DNA of 64,000 bases from Pirellulales bacterium (GTDB taxonomy: Bacteria; Planctomycetota; Planctomycetia; Pirellulales; JAICIG01): NCBI GenBank assembly GCA_025927475.1, contig JAICLL010000002.1, positions 80,534 to 144,533 on the forward strand. Direction: 5' to 3'. The notes under the pieces were generated by a model that was not told the DNA's origin, did no database searches, and worked only from the letters and a program-made list of their open reading frames with translations. The translations under genes were made by a program, and so were the position numbers. Below, piece by piece: positions 44,840 to 54,028 of this stretch (positions are counted from its first letter, which is position 1; the number at the start of each line of letters is the position of its first letter).

Positions 44840-45021
44840 CGGCCTCCTAATCGTGCTCACCGCATTTGCGATGTGGCTTGGGGTCGCGGAGTGCTCGACT
44901 TTGTTGAAATCCGGCAAGCCTCCATAGACGGCCGGTGGTATTGGCCCCGCGCATGGCGGTCTGCGCCGGCCTCGATTAAGATGGGCTTGGCAAAATTCCC
45001 ATCGCATTCAAGTTCGACGTG

Positions 45022-45780
45022 ATGATCTTCTCACTACCTCGAAACAGCTATCGTGCATATCTGTCATGGCTTGCCTGCAGCATGTTGGCCGGTGCCGCCG
45101 CTGCTGCCGCGAACGACGCCGATCACGCCTCGACCGCTCCCTATGAGCCGACCAGCGGCTATTCGATCGAACACATCGAGGGCTGGACCGTGCGGGTCCA
45201 TCGGCAGTTCCGCAAGCACAAGCCCCAGCTTTACCAAGACACCTTCAAGCTGCTTGGGCAGCAGCTTGATCTGATTACCCGTAACGTGCCGCCGGCGGCC
45301 ATCGAAAAGCTGCGGCAAATCGTCATCTGGGTCGAAGAGGCCGAGCCGCACCACCCTTGCATGGCGTATCATCCCGACGCCGGTTGGCTGCGGGAGCACG
45401 ATATGAATCCCGACAAAGCCCGCTGCGTCGAGCTGGCCAACGCCGAGAATTTTCTCAAGTGGACGCACGAGCAACCGTGGATGGTGTTTCACGAGCTGGC
45501 CCACGGCTATCACCACCAGTTTTTGGAGGGCGGGTTCGACAACCAGCAAGTGCGGGCGGCGTTCGACCGAGCGACTGCCGCAAAAACGTATGAAAACGTT
45601 TTGCGGTTTAATGGCCGCCGCGAGCGCCACTACGCCCTGACCAATCCGCAAGAATACTTCGCCGAAGCGAGCGAAGCGTATTTCGGCACGAACGACTTTT
45701 ATCCGTTTGTGCGGGCGGAGCTGTGGGAGCACGACCCCGAGGCATGCGGTCTGTTGGCTCGGCTATGGAGATCGGAGTGA
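45022..45780 (+). CDS. Secreted zinc metallopeptidase-like protein (HExxH)
   Basis: A 252-residue exported protein (signal peptide YRAYLSWLACSMLAGAAAAA). The zinc-binding motif is VFHELAHGYHHQFLEGG with both His and the Glu, and the third ligand is likely the Glu in NPQEYFAEASEAYFGTND, a pattern seen in gluzincin-type planctomycete and fungal secreted proteins. The substrate is unknown. Its TGA overlaps by one base the ATG of the following glycosyltransferase, implying translational coupling. The codon at 45019 is a GTG; the ATG at 45022 is assigned. Confidence 0.72.
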   Translation: MIFSLPRNSYRAYLSWLACSMLAGAAAAAANDADHASTAPYEPTSGYSIEHIEGWTVRVHRQFRKHKPQLYQDTFKLLGQQLDLITRNVPPAAIEKLRQIVIWVEEAEPHHPCMAYHPDAGWLREHDMNPDKARCVELANAENFLKWTHEQPWMVFHELAHGYHHQFLEGGFDNQQVRAAFDRATAAKTYENVLRFNGRRERHYALTNPQEYFAEASEAYFGTNDFYPFVRAELWEHDPEACGLLARLWRSE

Positions 45781-46910
45781 TGGCGGCCGCCGACGGCCAG
45801 CGGCCGTTGCGGATCGCGATCTGCCTGTCGCATTTTCATCCGCGGGTGGGGGGCGCCGAGCGGCAAATGCAGCAACTTGCCGAGCGTTGGGCCCGCTGGG
45901 GACATGAGCCGCTGGTGCTCACGCGCCGCGTGCCCGGCTTGCCCAGGCGAGAAACATTGCGTGGCGTGGAAATTCGCCGAGTGAGTCGCACCTGCCCGCT
46001 GGGGCCGCTGTTTGGCCTGAGTTTTATCGGCAGTCTCTCGGCGAACCTCATTCGTTTTTCGCGGCGATACGACGTGGTGGTCGATGGGCAAGTTCCCTGG
46101 GAGGCGGTGGCGACGGGGCTCATTTGCGGCTGGCTCGGCGCTCCGACGATCGTTGTGCCGGCATTGACCGGGCCGCCGGGCGACGTGCAACAGCTCCGCG
46201 CCGCGCGCGGCAGCCACCTGCTGTGCCGGCTCGTGCGCAACAACCGCTGCTTTATCGCCATTTCTTCGGAGGCGCGCGCCGAGTTGCTTGCTTTGGGCTG
46301 CCCCCCAGACCGAGTGCATTCCGTTCCCTACGGCGTCGACCTGGAACATTTTAAAGCCACTGCTGCGGAGACCTCTGATCGCTCGAAGACCGTGCTGTAT
46401 CTGGCGCGGCTCGTCGATGTCAAAAATCCGCAGTCGCTGTTGCGGGCGTGGCGCAGACTCAATGGCGACGGGCGATACCGGCTCTTGATCGCCGGTCCTG
46501 GTCCGTTGGCCGAAGAATTAGTTGCCACGTCACATCGTGAACAGCTCCGCAATGTGGAATTCTTGGGGCAGGTAGACGATGTGCCCGCGGTCCTTCGGCA
46601 GGCAAGCGTCTTTGTCTTGCCGTCGCTGCGTGAGGGCTGCCCGAACTCGTTGCTCGAGTCGATGGCCAGCGGACTCTGCCCCGTGGTGAGCCGTGTGCCA
46701 GGTTGCGCCGACCTGGTGCGGCACGAGGTCAACGGTTTACTGTTTGACTACGACGACGACGCTCAGTTGGCAGCCGCGCTGGCCCGAGTGCTGGACGATG
46801 CGCCGTTGCGCGACCGTTTAGCGGCGTCGGCCCGTCAGCAGATAGTCGAGCAGCATAATCTCGACGACATCGCGGCGCGATTCGTCGCGTTGTTTCGTGA
46901 GTTGGTTTAA
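45780..46910 (+). CDS. Family 4 glycosyltransferase
   Basis: A ~376-residue GT-B glycosyltransferase. The N-terminal loop SHFHPRVGGAERQMQQLA and the C-terminal REGCPNSLLESMASGLCPVV (E-x7-E motif that binds the sugar nucleotide) are diagnostic; RLVDVKNPQSLLRAWRRL and LLIAGPGPLAEEL fit as well. Such enzymes build lipopolysaccharide, exopolysaccharide or glycoprotein. Start choice: the ATG at 45780 overlaps the previous stop by one base with CGGAG just upstream; an ATG at 45765 would add five residues. No other polysaccharide genes are nearby. Confidence 0.88.
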   Translation: MAAADGQRPLRIAICLSHFHPRVGGAERQMQQLAERWARWGHEPLVLTRRVPGLPRRETLRGVEIRRVSRTCPLGPLFGLSFIGSLSANLIRFSRRYDVVVDGQVPWEAVATGLICGWLGAPTIVVPALTGPPGDVQQLRAARGSHLLCRLVRNNRCFIAISSEARAELLALGCPPDRVHSVPYGVDLEHFKATAAETSDRSKTVLYLARLVDVKNPQSLLRAWRRLNGDGRYRLLIAGPGPLAEELVATSHREQLRNVEFLGQVDDVPAVLRQASVFVLPSLREGCPNSLLESMASGLCPVVSRVPGCADLVRHEVNGLLFDYDDDAQLAAALARVLDDAPLRDRLAASARQQIVEQHNLDDIAARFVALFRELV

Positions 46911-46926
46911 TGCGCTTGGTGTTCTC

Positions 46927-47016
46927 GAAGCCCGACGCATACGCGAGAGACCGTCGGTCCGATTCGCCTCGCTTACGCCTCGGGCTTCCCCATTCCTCGC
47001 TGATGCGTCGGGCTTC
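46927..47016. repeat. Family E palindrome with a third arm
   Basis: GAAGCCCGACGCATACGCGA (46927-46946, then G) faces CTCGCTTACGCCTCGGGCTT (46968-46987) and again CTCGCTGATGCGTCGGGCTT (46996-47015). Lies between the convergent ends of the glycosyltransferase and kinase genes. Confidence 0.8.
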
Positions 47017-47034
47017 CAGGGGGTTGGCTCCGGC

Positions 47035-50000
47035 TCATTCATCGACCAGCGTTCTCACCAGCCGCAGGCCGCCATAGGGCGCGGCAAACTCGGGTGGCAT
47101 GCCAGAGCGACAGGCCGATCGCGATAGCGATACGGCGCTCAGATAGGAGCCGCTGCGCACGGTGCGGCAGGGGCCGTCGGCCGCACCGGTCGGGTCGACG
47201 CCTTGACCGCCGGGGATGAAGCCCAGCCAATCGTGGCACCACTCGGCGCTGTTGCCGTGCATCGACACCAGCCCGCGACCGGTGGGCCTCAGCGGCGCGC
47301 TTTGGTGCAAGTTGCCCGACGAGTTGCCCTGAAACCATCCATAGCCGCCGGCCAGCGATTGGTCGCTGCCGAAGCTGAATGCGGTGACGGTGCCCGCCCG
47401 GCAGGCATATTCCCATTCGGCCTCGGTCGGCAAGCGATAGCCTTTGCGTTCGGGATGGAAGGGCCACTGCCGATCGACGGGATAGCCGTGGGCGTCGAGC
47501 GTCAGGGTGGCGGGATCGGCATAGCATTGGTCATTTTCGCTCATGCCCAAGGCGGCCGTCAGCCAGCGTGCGAGCAAGACGGCATCGTACCAGTTGACAG
47601 CCACGGCGGGGTGCATGTCGCTGGGCGAGAGTTCGACAACCGATTCGAGATACGTTCGAGCGGCCTCTTCGCCGCGGGTCTCCCTTAAAAACCGCGTGAA
47701 GAGCCCGCGCGAGACGAGCCGGTCGCACATGGCGAACGGCCGGGTGAGGCGGACCCGATGCTGCGCCTCTTGATTCTGACGGTCGCGCTCGCTCGGCGGC
47801 GATCCCATCGAAAACTCGCCCGCTGGAAAGACCATCATGGTCATGTCGAGACCCGGCGAGGCCGATTCGCCGACTTGTACGATGAACCATTCGCGCTGCG
47901 GCGAGCGATCAGCCGAGTGCGGCCGGCGATCGAAAGCGTGGACCCGTTCGGCCAATCCCCAAGTGCGCAACAGCCAACCGCAGGCGCCGTGAATTGCCGA
48001 ACTCGGATCGATTTGATAACTGTCGTTGATCTTGCTCGCCAAGGCGTTGCGGATTTCGCTCGGGAAATCGCCAGGTTCATACTCGCCGAGGGCCAAGATC
48101 AAGGCCACCCGCGACGACTCATCGTCGGCCGCGGCCAGGCACTTGGCCAACTTGTGGGGCGTGACGCCACGCGCGCGAACGCCCGCGATGAACTGAGTGG
48201 TGGTTTCAGGATCTTCGCTGGGCGTGAACAATTCGGTCAATGCGGCATCGGCATCAAGTCGCAGCAGCGCGATGGCGGCGCCTGCCCGTGAGCGGCCCAA
48301 GGCAATCCGTTGCTGCTCGTTGGCGTCCGCCGCGGGCTGGCTGCGCACGATGGCTTGCAGTTCCGAGACCACCGCGGGAAGCGGCTCTGGGCGGCCGGCC
48401 ACAAGGGCCGGGGCTACCTCGCTCGTGGCGGAGGGGACCGCGGTTTTACCGGCCAGCGTGGGCAGCAATACTGCGAATTGTTCGGGGTCGGCTTCGCTGA
48501 TGACAGTCGCCAGCAGTTGTGGATGCCCGCCGGCCCAGGCGGCCAACGCCGCGGTGGCGGCGCCGCGAATTTCGCTCGGCGATGACATGTCGCTAAACGC
48601 GCGATAAAGCTCGTCGAGCAGCCGCGGCCCGATTGACTGCAAGTCGGCCCGCAGTTCGCGCTGCCGATCGACGCCCTTGGTCAACAGCGTCCGCGCCAAA
48701 AAAACGCCGTCGGCGTCGGTCCAATGGTCCGAGTCGGGCTGATAGCCGGCCAGCGCCAGCCCCGCCCGAAAGCGAACCGCAGCGTCGAGGCGCTCGTCGT
48801 GCAGGGTTTGCCACAGCCGCTCGGCGAACGAGGCCGCATAGGGTTGCAAGCGGTCTCGCAGCACCGGGAAATCGTCGTGCTTGCAGGCCAACAGCGCCTC
48901 GACCAGGTCGTCGAGCCGCGTCGGATCGTCGTCCAGCAGGGCCAGGTCGAGGCGGAGTCGTTCTTCGGGCGGCAAATCGCGGCGGGCACGCAACGCCCGC
49001 AACCGCGGCATCACTTCGCTACGAAACGGCCGCAAGTTTTCGAGAATGAGCGGTATCGCGGCAGGTTCGGCTTTCGAGAGCAGTTCGATCTGGGCCAAGG
49101 CGCGCTGTTGATGCGCCTCGTCGGTTTGCAGACGGGCGCGGTTGACCAGCCAACTGGCGGCCAGCGCGACCAGGGTCACCAACACCAGCGAGGCGGCGGC
49201 GGCGCGCGTCCAGGTGCGGTGCCGCCGTGCCCAGCGGGCCAGCCGCTCGATACCGCCGTCGTGATAGGCAGATACCGGAGTGTCGCCGAGCCAGCTCTCG
49301 ATGTCGGCGGCCAGGGCGCGGGCCGCTGGATAACGATCGCCGGGCTCGAGCGCCATCGCCTTGAGGCAGATCGCTTCCAAGGCGCGCGGAGCGGTGGGGC
49401 AAACTTTCCGCGGTGAGGGGAACTGCCCGTTCAGAATCGCCGCGCGAATCGCCGCGAAATCGTCGCCCTCGAAGGCCGGCCGATTGGTCAGCAACGTGTA
49501 GAGCGTGGCGCCCAGACTGTAGACGTCGCTGGTCGGGCCGAGCAGATCGAGCGCGCCGGCGGCTTGCTCGGGACTCATGTAGGCGGGCGTGCCTACCGCG
49601 CTGCCCAGCCGGGTTTCGGGCGTGCTGCCCGACTGCGGGGTCAGCAGCGGCTCGGAAGTTTCGGCGGGCAGCGGACCTTCGCTCCGGGCGGAGGCGGTTT
49701 TGGCCAGCCCCCAGTCGACCACGAGCGTTTCGCCATAGGGGCCGAGCATGATGTTCGACGGCTTGAGATCGCGGTGCAGCACGCCGCGGCTGTGGGCGTA
49801 GTCGACGGCGTCGCAGACGTCGATGAATGATCGCAGCAGCTTACGCAGCCGCAATTCGCGCTCGTCGCTGTCGCATGGCGTGTCATGAAAACGTCGGATG
49901 GCGTCTTCCAAACTATCGCCATGAATCAGCCGCATCGCATAGAACGGCCGCCCGTCGGGCCATTGCCCGAGGCTATAGACCGGAACGACGCCCGGATGCT

Positions 50001-50292
50001 CGAGGCTGCCGGTGACCTCGGCTTCGAGCAAAAACCGAGCGCGGCTTTCCGGCTGATCGGCCAGCCGCGGATGAATTTCCTTCAGAGCCACTTGCCGGTG
50101 GAGTTCGCGATCGAGCGCAATCGACACCTGCCCCAATCCACCCGAGGCATGCAACTGCACGACTTCAAAACGCTGTCTCGTCGTGCCCGCCGGCGCGGCG
50201 GCCGGGCCCGACGGCGTGGCGCCTGGGGTTAGCGGCGTGGCCAATTCGTCAGGCAAGACGGTGGCATAGAGCGAGTCGAGAGTCTGAGACAT
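47035..50292 (-). CDS. Serine/threonine protein kinase fused to an FGE-sulfatase-like domain
   Basis: A 1085-residue receptor-type kinase. The kinase (about 41-330) has Lys in RQVALKEIHPRLA, catalytic GVLHRDLKPSNIML, DWG in place of DFG (VVDWGLAK), and VGTPAYMSPEQ. A transmembrane helix follows (ASLVLVTLVALAASWLVNRA). A long helical part and then, from about 815, an FGE-sulfatase/SUMF1-like domain: MVFPAGEFSMGSPPSERDRQ, LPTEAEWEYACRAG, SMHGNSAEWCHDWLG. The cysteines needed to make formylglycine are absent (SYLSAVSLSRSACRSG), so this part is more likely a ligand- or sugar-binding sensor. ATG at 50290-50292 with GGAG upstream. Confidence 0.9.
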   Translation of the reverse strand: MSQTLDSLYATVLPDELATPLTPGATPSGPAAAPAGTTRQRFEVVQLHASGGLGQVSIALDRELHRQVALKEIHPRLADQPESRARFLLEAEVTGSLEHPGVVPVYSLGQWPDGRPFYAMRLIHGDSLEDAIRRFHDTPCDSDERELRLRKLLRSFIDVCDAVDYAHSRGVLHRDLKPSNIMLGPYGETLVVDWGLAKTASARSEGPLPAETSEPLLTPQSGSTPETRLGSAVGTPAYMSPEQAAGALDLLGPTSDVYSLGATLYTLLTNRPAFEGDDFAAIRAAILNGQFPSPRKVCPTAPRALEAICLKAMALEPGDRYPAARALAADIESWLGDTPVSAYHDGGIERLARWARRHRTWTRAAAASLVLVTLVALAASWLVNRARLQTDEAHQQRALAQIELLSKAEPAAIPLILENLRPFRSEVMPRLRALRARRDLPPEERLRLDLALLDDDPTRLDDLVEALLACKHDDFPVLRDRLQPYAASFAERLWQTLHDERLDAAVRFRAGLALAGYQPDSDHWTDADGVFLARTLLTKGVDRQRELRADLQSIGPRLLDELYRAFSDMSSPSEIRGAATAALAAWAGGHPQLLATVISEADPEQFAVLLPTLAGKTAVPSATSEVAPALVAGRPEPLPAVVSELQAIVRSQPAADANEQQRIALGRSRAGAAIALLRLDADAALTELFTPSEDPETTTQFIAGVRARGVTPHKLAKCLAAADDESSRVALILALGEYEPGDFPSEIRNALASKINDSYQIDPSSAIHGACGWLLRTWGLAERVHAFDRRPHSADRSPQREWFIVQVGESASPGLDMTMMVFPAGEFSMGSPPSERDRQNQEAQHRVRLTRPFAMCDRLVSRGLFTRFLRETRGEEAARTYLESVVELSPSDMHPAVAVNWYDAVLLARWLTAALGMSENDQCYADPATLTLDAHGYPVDRQWPFHPERKGYRLPTEAEWEYACRAGTVTAFSFGSDQSLAGGYGWFQGNSSGNLHQSAPLRPTGRGLVSMHGNSAEWCHDWLGFIPGGQGVDPTGAADGPCRTVRSGSYLSAVSLSRSACRSGMPPEFAAPYGGLRLVRTLVDE

Positions 50293-50487
50293 GAGCAGGC
50301 TCCGGTTCGGCGCAAGTCGTTGGCCAGAAGACTTGCAAACATAGCACCCGCCGTGGGTGGCGCCCGCCACCGCCATGCACGGCCGGCAGATGATGAACAA
50401 CCGGCAAAAGCAGAACCGCGTCATGTCATGACACGAGGGTGGGACTCGCTGCGCTCGGTGCCCTATACGCTACATGGCAATCGCACC

Positions 50488-51699
50488 CTACGCGCCCGCG
50501 AAGAGGTGCGGAAGCGCGCGAGGCGCGTGAAACAGGCCTTCGTAGGGATCGCGCAACTCGCCGTCTTCCAACGGCACGATCGTCAGGTCGGCGCGCTTGC
50601 CGACTTCGAGACTGCCAATCGCATCGCCCTCGCCCAAAGACCGGGCCGCGTCGATCGTGCCCATCCGCAACACCGCCTCTGGCGATAGTTCAGGGAAGGC
50701 GCCAAGGATGAAACGCAGTTCTTCCCACAGGTTCAGGTCAGGGTTCGAAGCCCGGCTGTCGGTGCCCACCGCCACGCGCGCTCCCGCCGCCAGCAATCGC
50801 GGCAAAGGATGACGCCGATGCTGAAAATAGGCATGTGTCCGCGGACAATAGACCACCGTCAGCCGATCGGCGTGCTTGGCCAGCACGCCGATTTCCTCGT
50901 CGTCGAGGTAGTTGCCATGAATCACCAACGCGCGCACGCGGCGATCGGCCAGACGACGCAGATAATCGAGTGGCCGCGTGCCCCGCGGGATGGCCGCCGG
51001 ATCCCAAACGCCCAGTTCGCTCAACACGTCGCGGAACCGCCCACCGCCGGTCGCCAGCAGTTCGATCTCTTCGGGAGATTCCGCCAGGTGAAACGCGACC
51101 GGCACGCCGGCGCCGGAGGCCAAATCGACCAGCCGCTCGAAGAGTTCCGGGCGGACGGTGTAAGGCGCATGCGGGCTGAGCCCGGGCCGCCAATACCATT
51201 GTGTCGCCGCGCGCTGCAGATGCTCCTGAGCTTCCGCCAGTTTTTGATCTACCTGATCGCGAGCCAGGCCGATCGCTTCCAGAAAGACCGTTGCACGCGG
51301 CGGCCGCTTTCCGAACGCCGCGGGCGACCAGCCGGGCGTCGCAATTTCACCGACCGTCGTGACGCCTGCCTGCGCGCTTTCGTCCAGTCCGCGCGGCACG
51401 GCGGGCTTTCCGGCGGCTTGCCCGGCACGCCATTGAATCACTTCCGGCACCCAACGCGGAAACGGCATTCCAGGTGCGCCCAGCGGAGCCTCGCAGTCGC
51501 TGAACTCCAGATGGGTATGTGGATTGATCAGGCCCGGCAGCAACGCCACATCGCCCAAATCGATCGCCTTGCAACCGTCGGGCTTGCGGCCGACGGCGAA
51601 AATCCGCCCGGCGTCGATGGTCACCACGCCGTTGGCGATGGGCGCGCTGGCGAGGGGAAAAAGATAGCGTGCTCGGAAGGCAGTTCGGCCCGGCGCCAT
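50488..51699 (-). CDS. Amidohydrolase (deaminase-type, ATZ/TRZ-like)
   Basis: A 403-residue metal-dependent amidohydrolase. The ligands are visible: INPHTHLEFSD, FHLAESPEEIELL, LVIHGNYLDDEEIG and VAVGTDSRASNPDLNLWEE. The sequence order and short length resemble aminofutalosine/S-adenosylhomocysteine deaminases, which act in menaquinone or methionine salvage, but the substrate cannot be assigned by reading. GVTTVGEIATPGW is part of the barrel. The ATG at 51697-51699 has GGGG a few bases upstream; a GTG further out is less likely. No mqn genes are nearby. Confidence 0.82.
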   Translation of the reverse strand: MAPGRTAFRARYLFPLASAPIANGVVTIDAGRIFAVGRKPDGCKAIDLGDVALLPGLINPHTHLEFSDCEAPLGAPGMPFPRWVPEVIQWRAGQAAGKPAVPRGLDESAQAGVTTVGEIATPGWSPAAFGKRPPRATVFLEAIGLARDQVDQKLAEAQEHLQRAATQWYWRPGLSPHAPYTVRPELFERLVDLASGAGVPVAFHLAESPEEIELLATGGGRFRDVLSELGVWDPAAIPRGTRPLDYLRRLADRRVRALVIHGNYLDDEEIGVLAKHADRLTVVYCPRTHAYFQHRRHPLPRLLAAGARVAVGTDSRASNPDLNLWEELRFILGAFPELSPEAVLRMGTIDAARSLGEGDAIGSLEVGKRADLTIVPLEDGELRDPYEGLFHAPRALPHLFAGA

Positions 51700-51811
51700 G
51701 TCAACCCCAGCCCGGTCTCTCACGTTTTTGTCCGCTGAGCTTGGAATGCCTTAAGAGCGTAGGGTGGGCCGAGCGACTTTGTTTCCTTCGTCTTCGGATG
51801 AAGCGGCGCCG

Positions 51812-52828
51812 CTACGCTTTCTCGACGGCAAACCCATGCTGCACGCGGTGGTAGGGCCCGTCGAATTGCTGGCTCGACTTGAACAACTCGTGCCGACCGT
51901 CGCCGCCTTCGACCGCCGTCTGCGCCAAGAGCTTGTCCATTTCGGGCTTCGGCATGGGCTTGAAGTTGCGGGCCACGCCCAGGTCTTGCCGCAAGTCTTC
52001 GCGCGACATGATGCCGCACACCAACGAACTGATCGGCAGCGACAGACTATACCGCCGGCAATCGACCGCCGAGACGCCGGTCTGTTCCGGCAGCCGTCCC
52101 CGAGGCGAGCCGCCGCCGAGGCACTTCATGCCCAGCACGCCGATGCCGCGCTTATTGCACTCGGGCACCACCAGCTTTTGAAAGCTGCGATAGTGGGCGT
52201 CCATGATGTTAATGGGCATCTGCGCGGTGTCCCAGGCGTACGGCTTGGCGATCATCTTCAGGTGGATTTCGGGATGCTTGTGCCCGGTGAAGCCGATGTA
52301 GCGGATCTTGCCTTGCTTCTTGGCTTCCAGCGCGGCGGCCATGGCGCCGCGATCGAAGATCCAGTCGGGATCGTTGTCGTAGTTGATTTCGTGGAACTGC
52401 CAGAGGTCGATGCGGTCGGTTTTCAGCCGCCGCAGGCTGTCTTCCAGATGCTGCATGCTTTCTTCACGATCGCGGCCGCAGTTCTTGGTCATCAAGAAGA
52501 CCTTGTCGCGTCGGCCTCCTTCGGCCAGCGCCTTGCCCATCACTTCTTCGCTGCCGCCGTCGTGATAGTCCCAGGCGTTGTCGAAAAACGTCAGGCCTTC
52601 GTCAATGGCCTCGTGCATCAAGGCGATGGCGTCTTTCTCTTCGATGGCGCCTAGATGCCAGCCGCCGAGACAAAGAATCGAGACCTTTTCGCCGGTCTTG
52701 CCGAGCGGGCGTTTGGGCAGACCGTCGGAGCTGTCTTCCTGCGCGGCCAGCACGCCGTCGCCAAGTCCGGCCAGGGCCACGCTGGCGGCGGTGGTCTTCA
52801 AGAATTCACGTCGGGCGGAATCGGTCAT
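51812..52828 (-). CDS. Aldo/keto reductase with Tat signal
   Basis: A 338-residue NAD(P)H-dependent oxidoreductase of the AKR barrel. The tetrad is in GLTFFDNAWDYHDGGSEEVM (Asp and Tyr), VFLMTKNCG (Lys) and LWQFHEINYD (His). The N-terminus has RREFLKTTAASVALAGLGDG, a twin-arginine signal, so it should be exported folded, as for other planctomycete periplasmic AKRs. IRYIGFTGHKHPEIHLKMI is family-typical. Substrate unknown. The spacer to the divergent methyltransferase gene is about 205 bp with no recognised gene. Confidence 0.87.
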   Translation of the reverse strand: MTDSARREFLKTTAASVALAGLGDGVLAAQEDSSDGLPKRPLGKTGEKVSILCLGGWHLGAIEEKDAIALMHEAIDEGLTFFDNAWDYHDGGSEEVMGKALAEGGRRDKVFLMTKNCGRDREESMQHLEDSLRRLKTDRIDLWQFHEINYDNDPDWIFDRGAMAAALEAKKQGKIRYIGFTGHKHPEIHLKMIAKPYAWDTAQMPINIMDAHYRSFQKLVVPECNKRGIGVLGMKCLGGGSPRGRLPEQTGVSAVDCRRYSLSLPISSLVCGIMSREDLRQDLGVARNFKPMPKPEMDKLLAQTAVEGGDGRHELFKSSQQFDGPYHRVQHGFAVEKA

Positions 52829-53033
52829 GGCAAGTACCTCCGAATACGAATCTATGGCGGCCGGCGGCGGCGATCAACGCAACGCAAGCTCTATTGTGAC
52901 CATTCAGAGGGCGCTTGCAAGCGTTTGAATCGCCACGGGCCACGGCCGCACCGGCACGAGCTTTGCCCGTGGGGCAGGGAGACCTTCCACGCCTGGAAGC
53001 CGGACGCATCAGCACACGCGGTCGAGCGCGAAC

Positions 53034-53921
53034 ATGAGCCCGTCGATTCTTAATTCCGTGCCTCCCGCCTGTGCGGTAAACCCGCGGCAAGTGCGCGCCG
53101 CCGTCTCCTCGGGAAGATTGCCCGAATATGCTGAGATGTTGGCAGCCTATCATCGCGCGTTCGCCGCCGAGTTGCAAACGATGCTTTTTGATGCCTGGCC
53201 AGCGGCCGCTCGGCAAGTGCTCGATTTGGCTTGCGGCGACGGCGCTTATTCGGCCTGGCTGGCGGACATCGCTCCGGCGAACGCCACGGTGTGGGCCATC
53301 GACGTCTCGCCCGATTGGCTGCGTGTAGCGACCCACAGCGCCGCGCGGGCCGAAGCTGGCAGGCAAGTCGTCGCTTTAGCGGGCGACGCCCTGCGGCTGC
53401 CTTTCGCCAATGAATCTCTCGACTTTGTTTGGTGTGCCCAGAGCCTCTACAGCCTGCCCGACTCGGTGGCGGTGCTCCGCGAGTTGCATCGCGTGCTGCG
53501 GCCCGGCGGACGACTGGCCGTGCTCGAAGACGACTCGCTCCATCAGGTGCTGCTGCCCTGGAACGCCGAATTGGAGTTGAAACTTCGGCAAGCCGAGTGG
53601 GCTGCCCATCGTGACGCGCGCCGTTCCGCCGACCGATACTACATCGGCCGCGAACTGGGCCGGCTCTTTGCGAAGGCCGGCTTTTGCTCCTGGTCGAAAC
53701 GGACCTACGCCATGAATCGTCAAGGGCCGCTGGCCGGCGACGAACGCGTGTTTTTACAACTCTATCTGCAGGCGCTGCGCGACGACACCGAGGCGTTTCT
53801 CGATCGGCGCGATCTCGCGGCACTCGAGCGCTTCATCACGCCAGGCAGCCCCGGCTGCGTGCTCGACGATCCGCACGCCGCGGTTACGTTTCTCGATCAT
53901 GTGGTCAGCGCGGCGCGGTGA
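53034..53921 (+). CDS. Class I SAM-dependent methyltransferase
   Basis: A 295-residue methyltransferase. Motif I is VLDLACGDGAYSAWLADIAP near residue 63, followed by VWAIDVSPDWLRVA, GDALRLPFANESLDFVWCAQ and LRELHRVLRPGGRLAVLEDD, the standard Rossmann-like order of Methyltransf_11 proteins. Target not identifiable. The C-terminal third (about 190-295) has no recognised domain. The amidase gene starts 107 bp downstream. Confidence 0.85.
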   Translation: MSPSILNSVPPACAVNPRQVRAAVSSGRLPEYAEMLAAYHRAFAAELQTMLFDAWPAAARQVLDLACGDGAYSAWLADIAPANATVWAIDVSPDWLRVATHSAARAEAGRQVVALAGDALRLPFANESLDFVWCAQSLYSLPDSVAVLRELHRVLRPGGRLAVLEDDSLHQVLLPWNAELELKLRQAEWAAHRDARRSADRYYIGRELGRLFAKAGFCSWSKRTYAMNRQGPLAGDERVFLQLYLQALRDDTEAFLDRRDLAALERFITPGSPGCVLDDPHAAVTFLDHVVSAAR

Positions 53922-54028
53922 CGGTTGCCTCAATTCTCGACGTCGCCACTAAAGTGATTGCCATCAGCATTCCTCTGGCTTACGCTGACGGGCGAAACCG
54001 CCCAGCCTCTGAAATCTTGGTTTAGACG

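Noticed and set aside
44660..45007. 115-codon minus-strand frame before the zincin gene
   Set aside because: Contains the 29-bp direct repeat read as protein; no domain and no ribosome site.
47035..50292. FGE-like domain as the maturase for the sulfatase at 62354
   Set aside because: The cysteines needed for formylglycine formation are not seen in the C-terminal segment.
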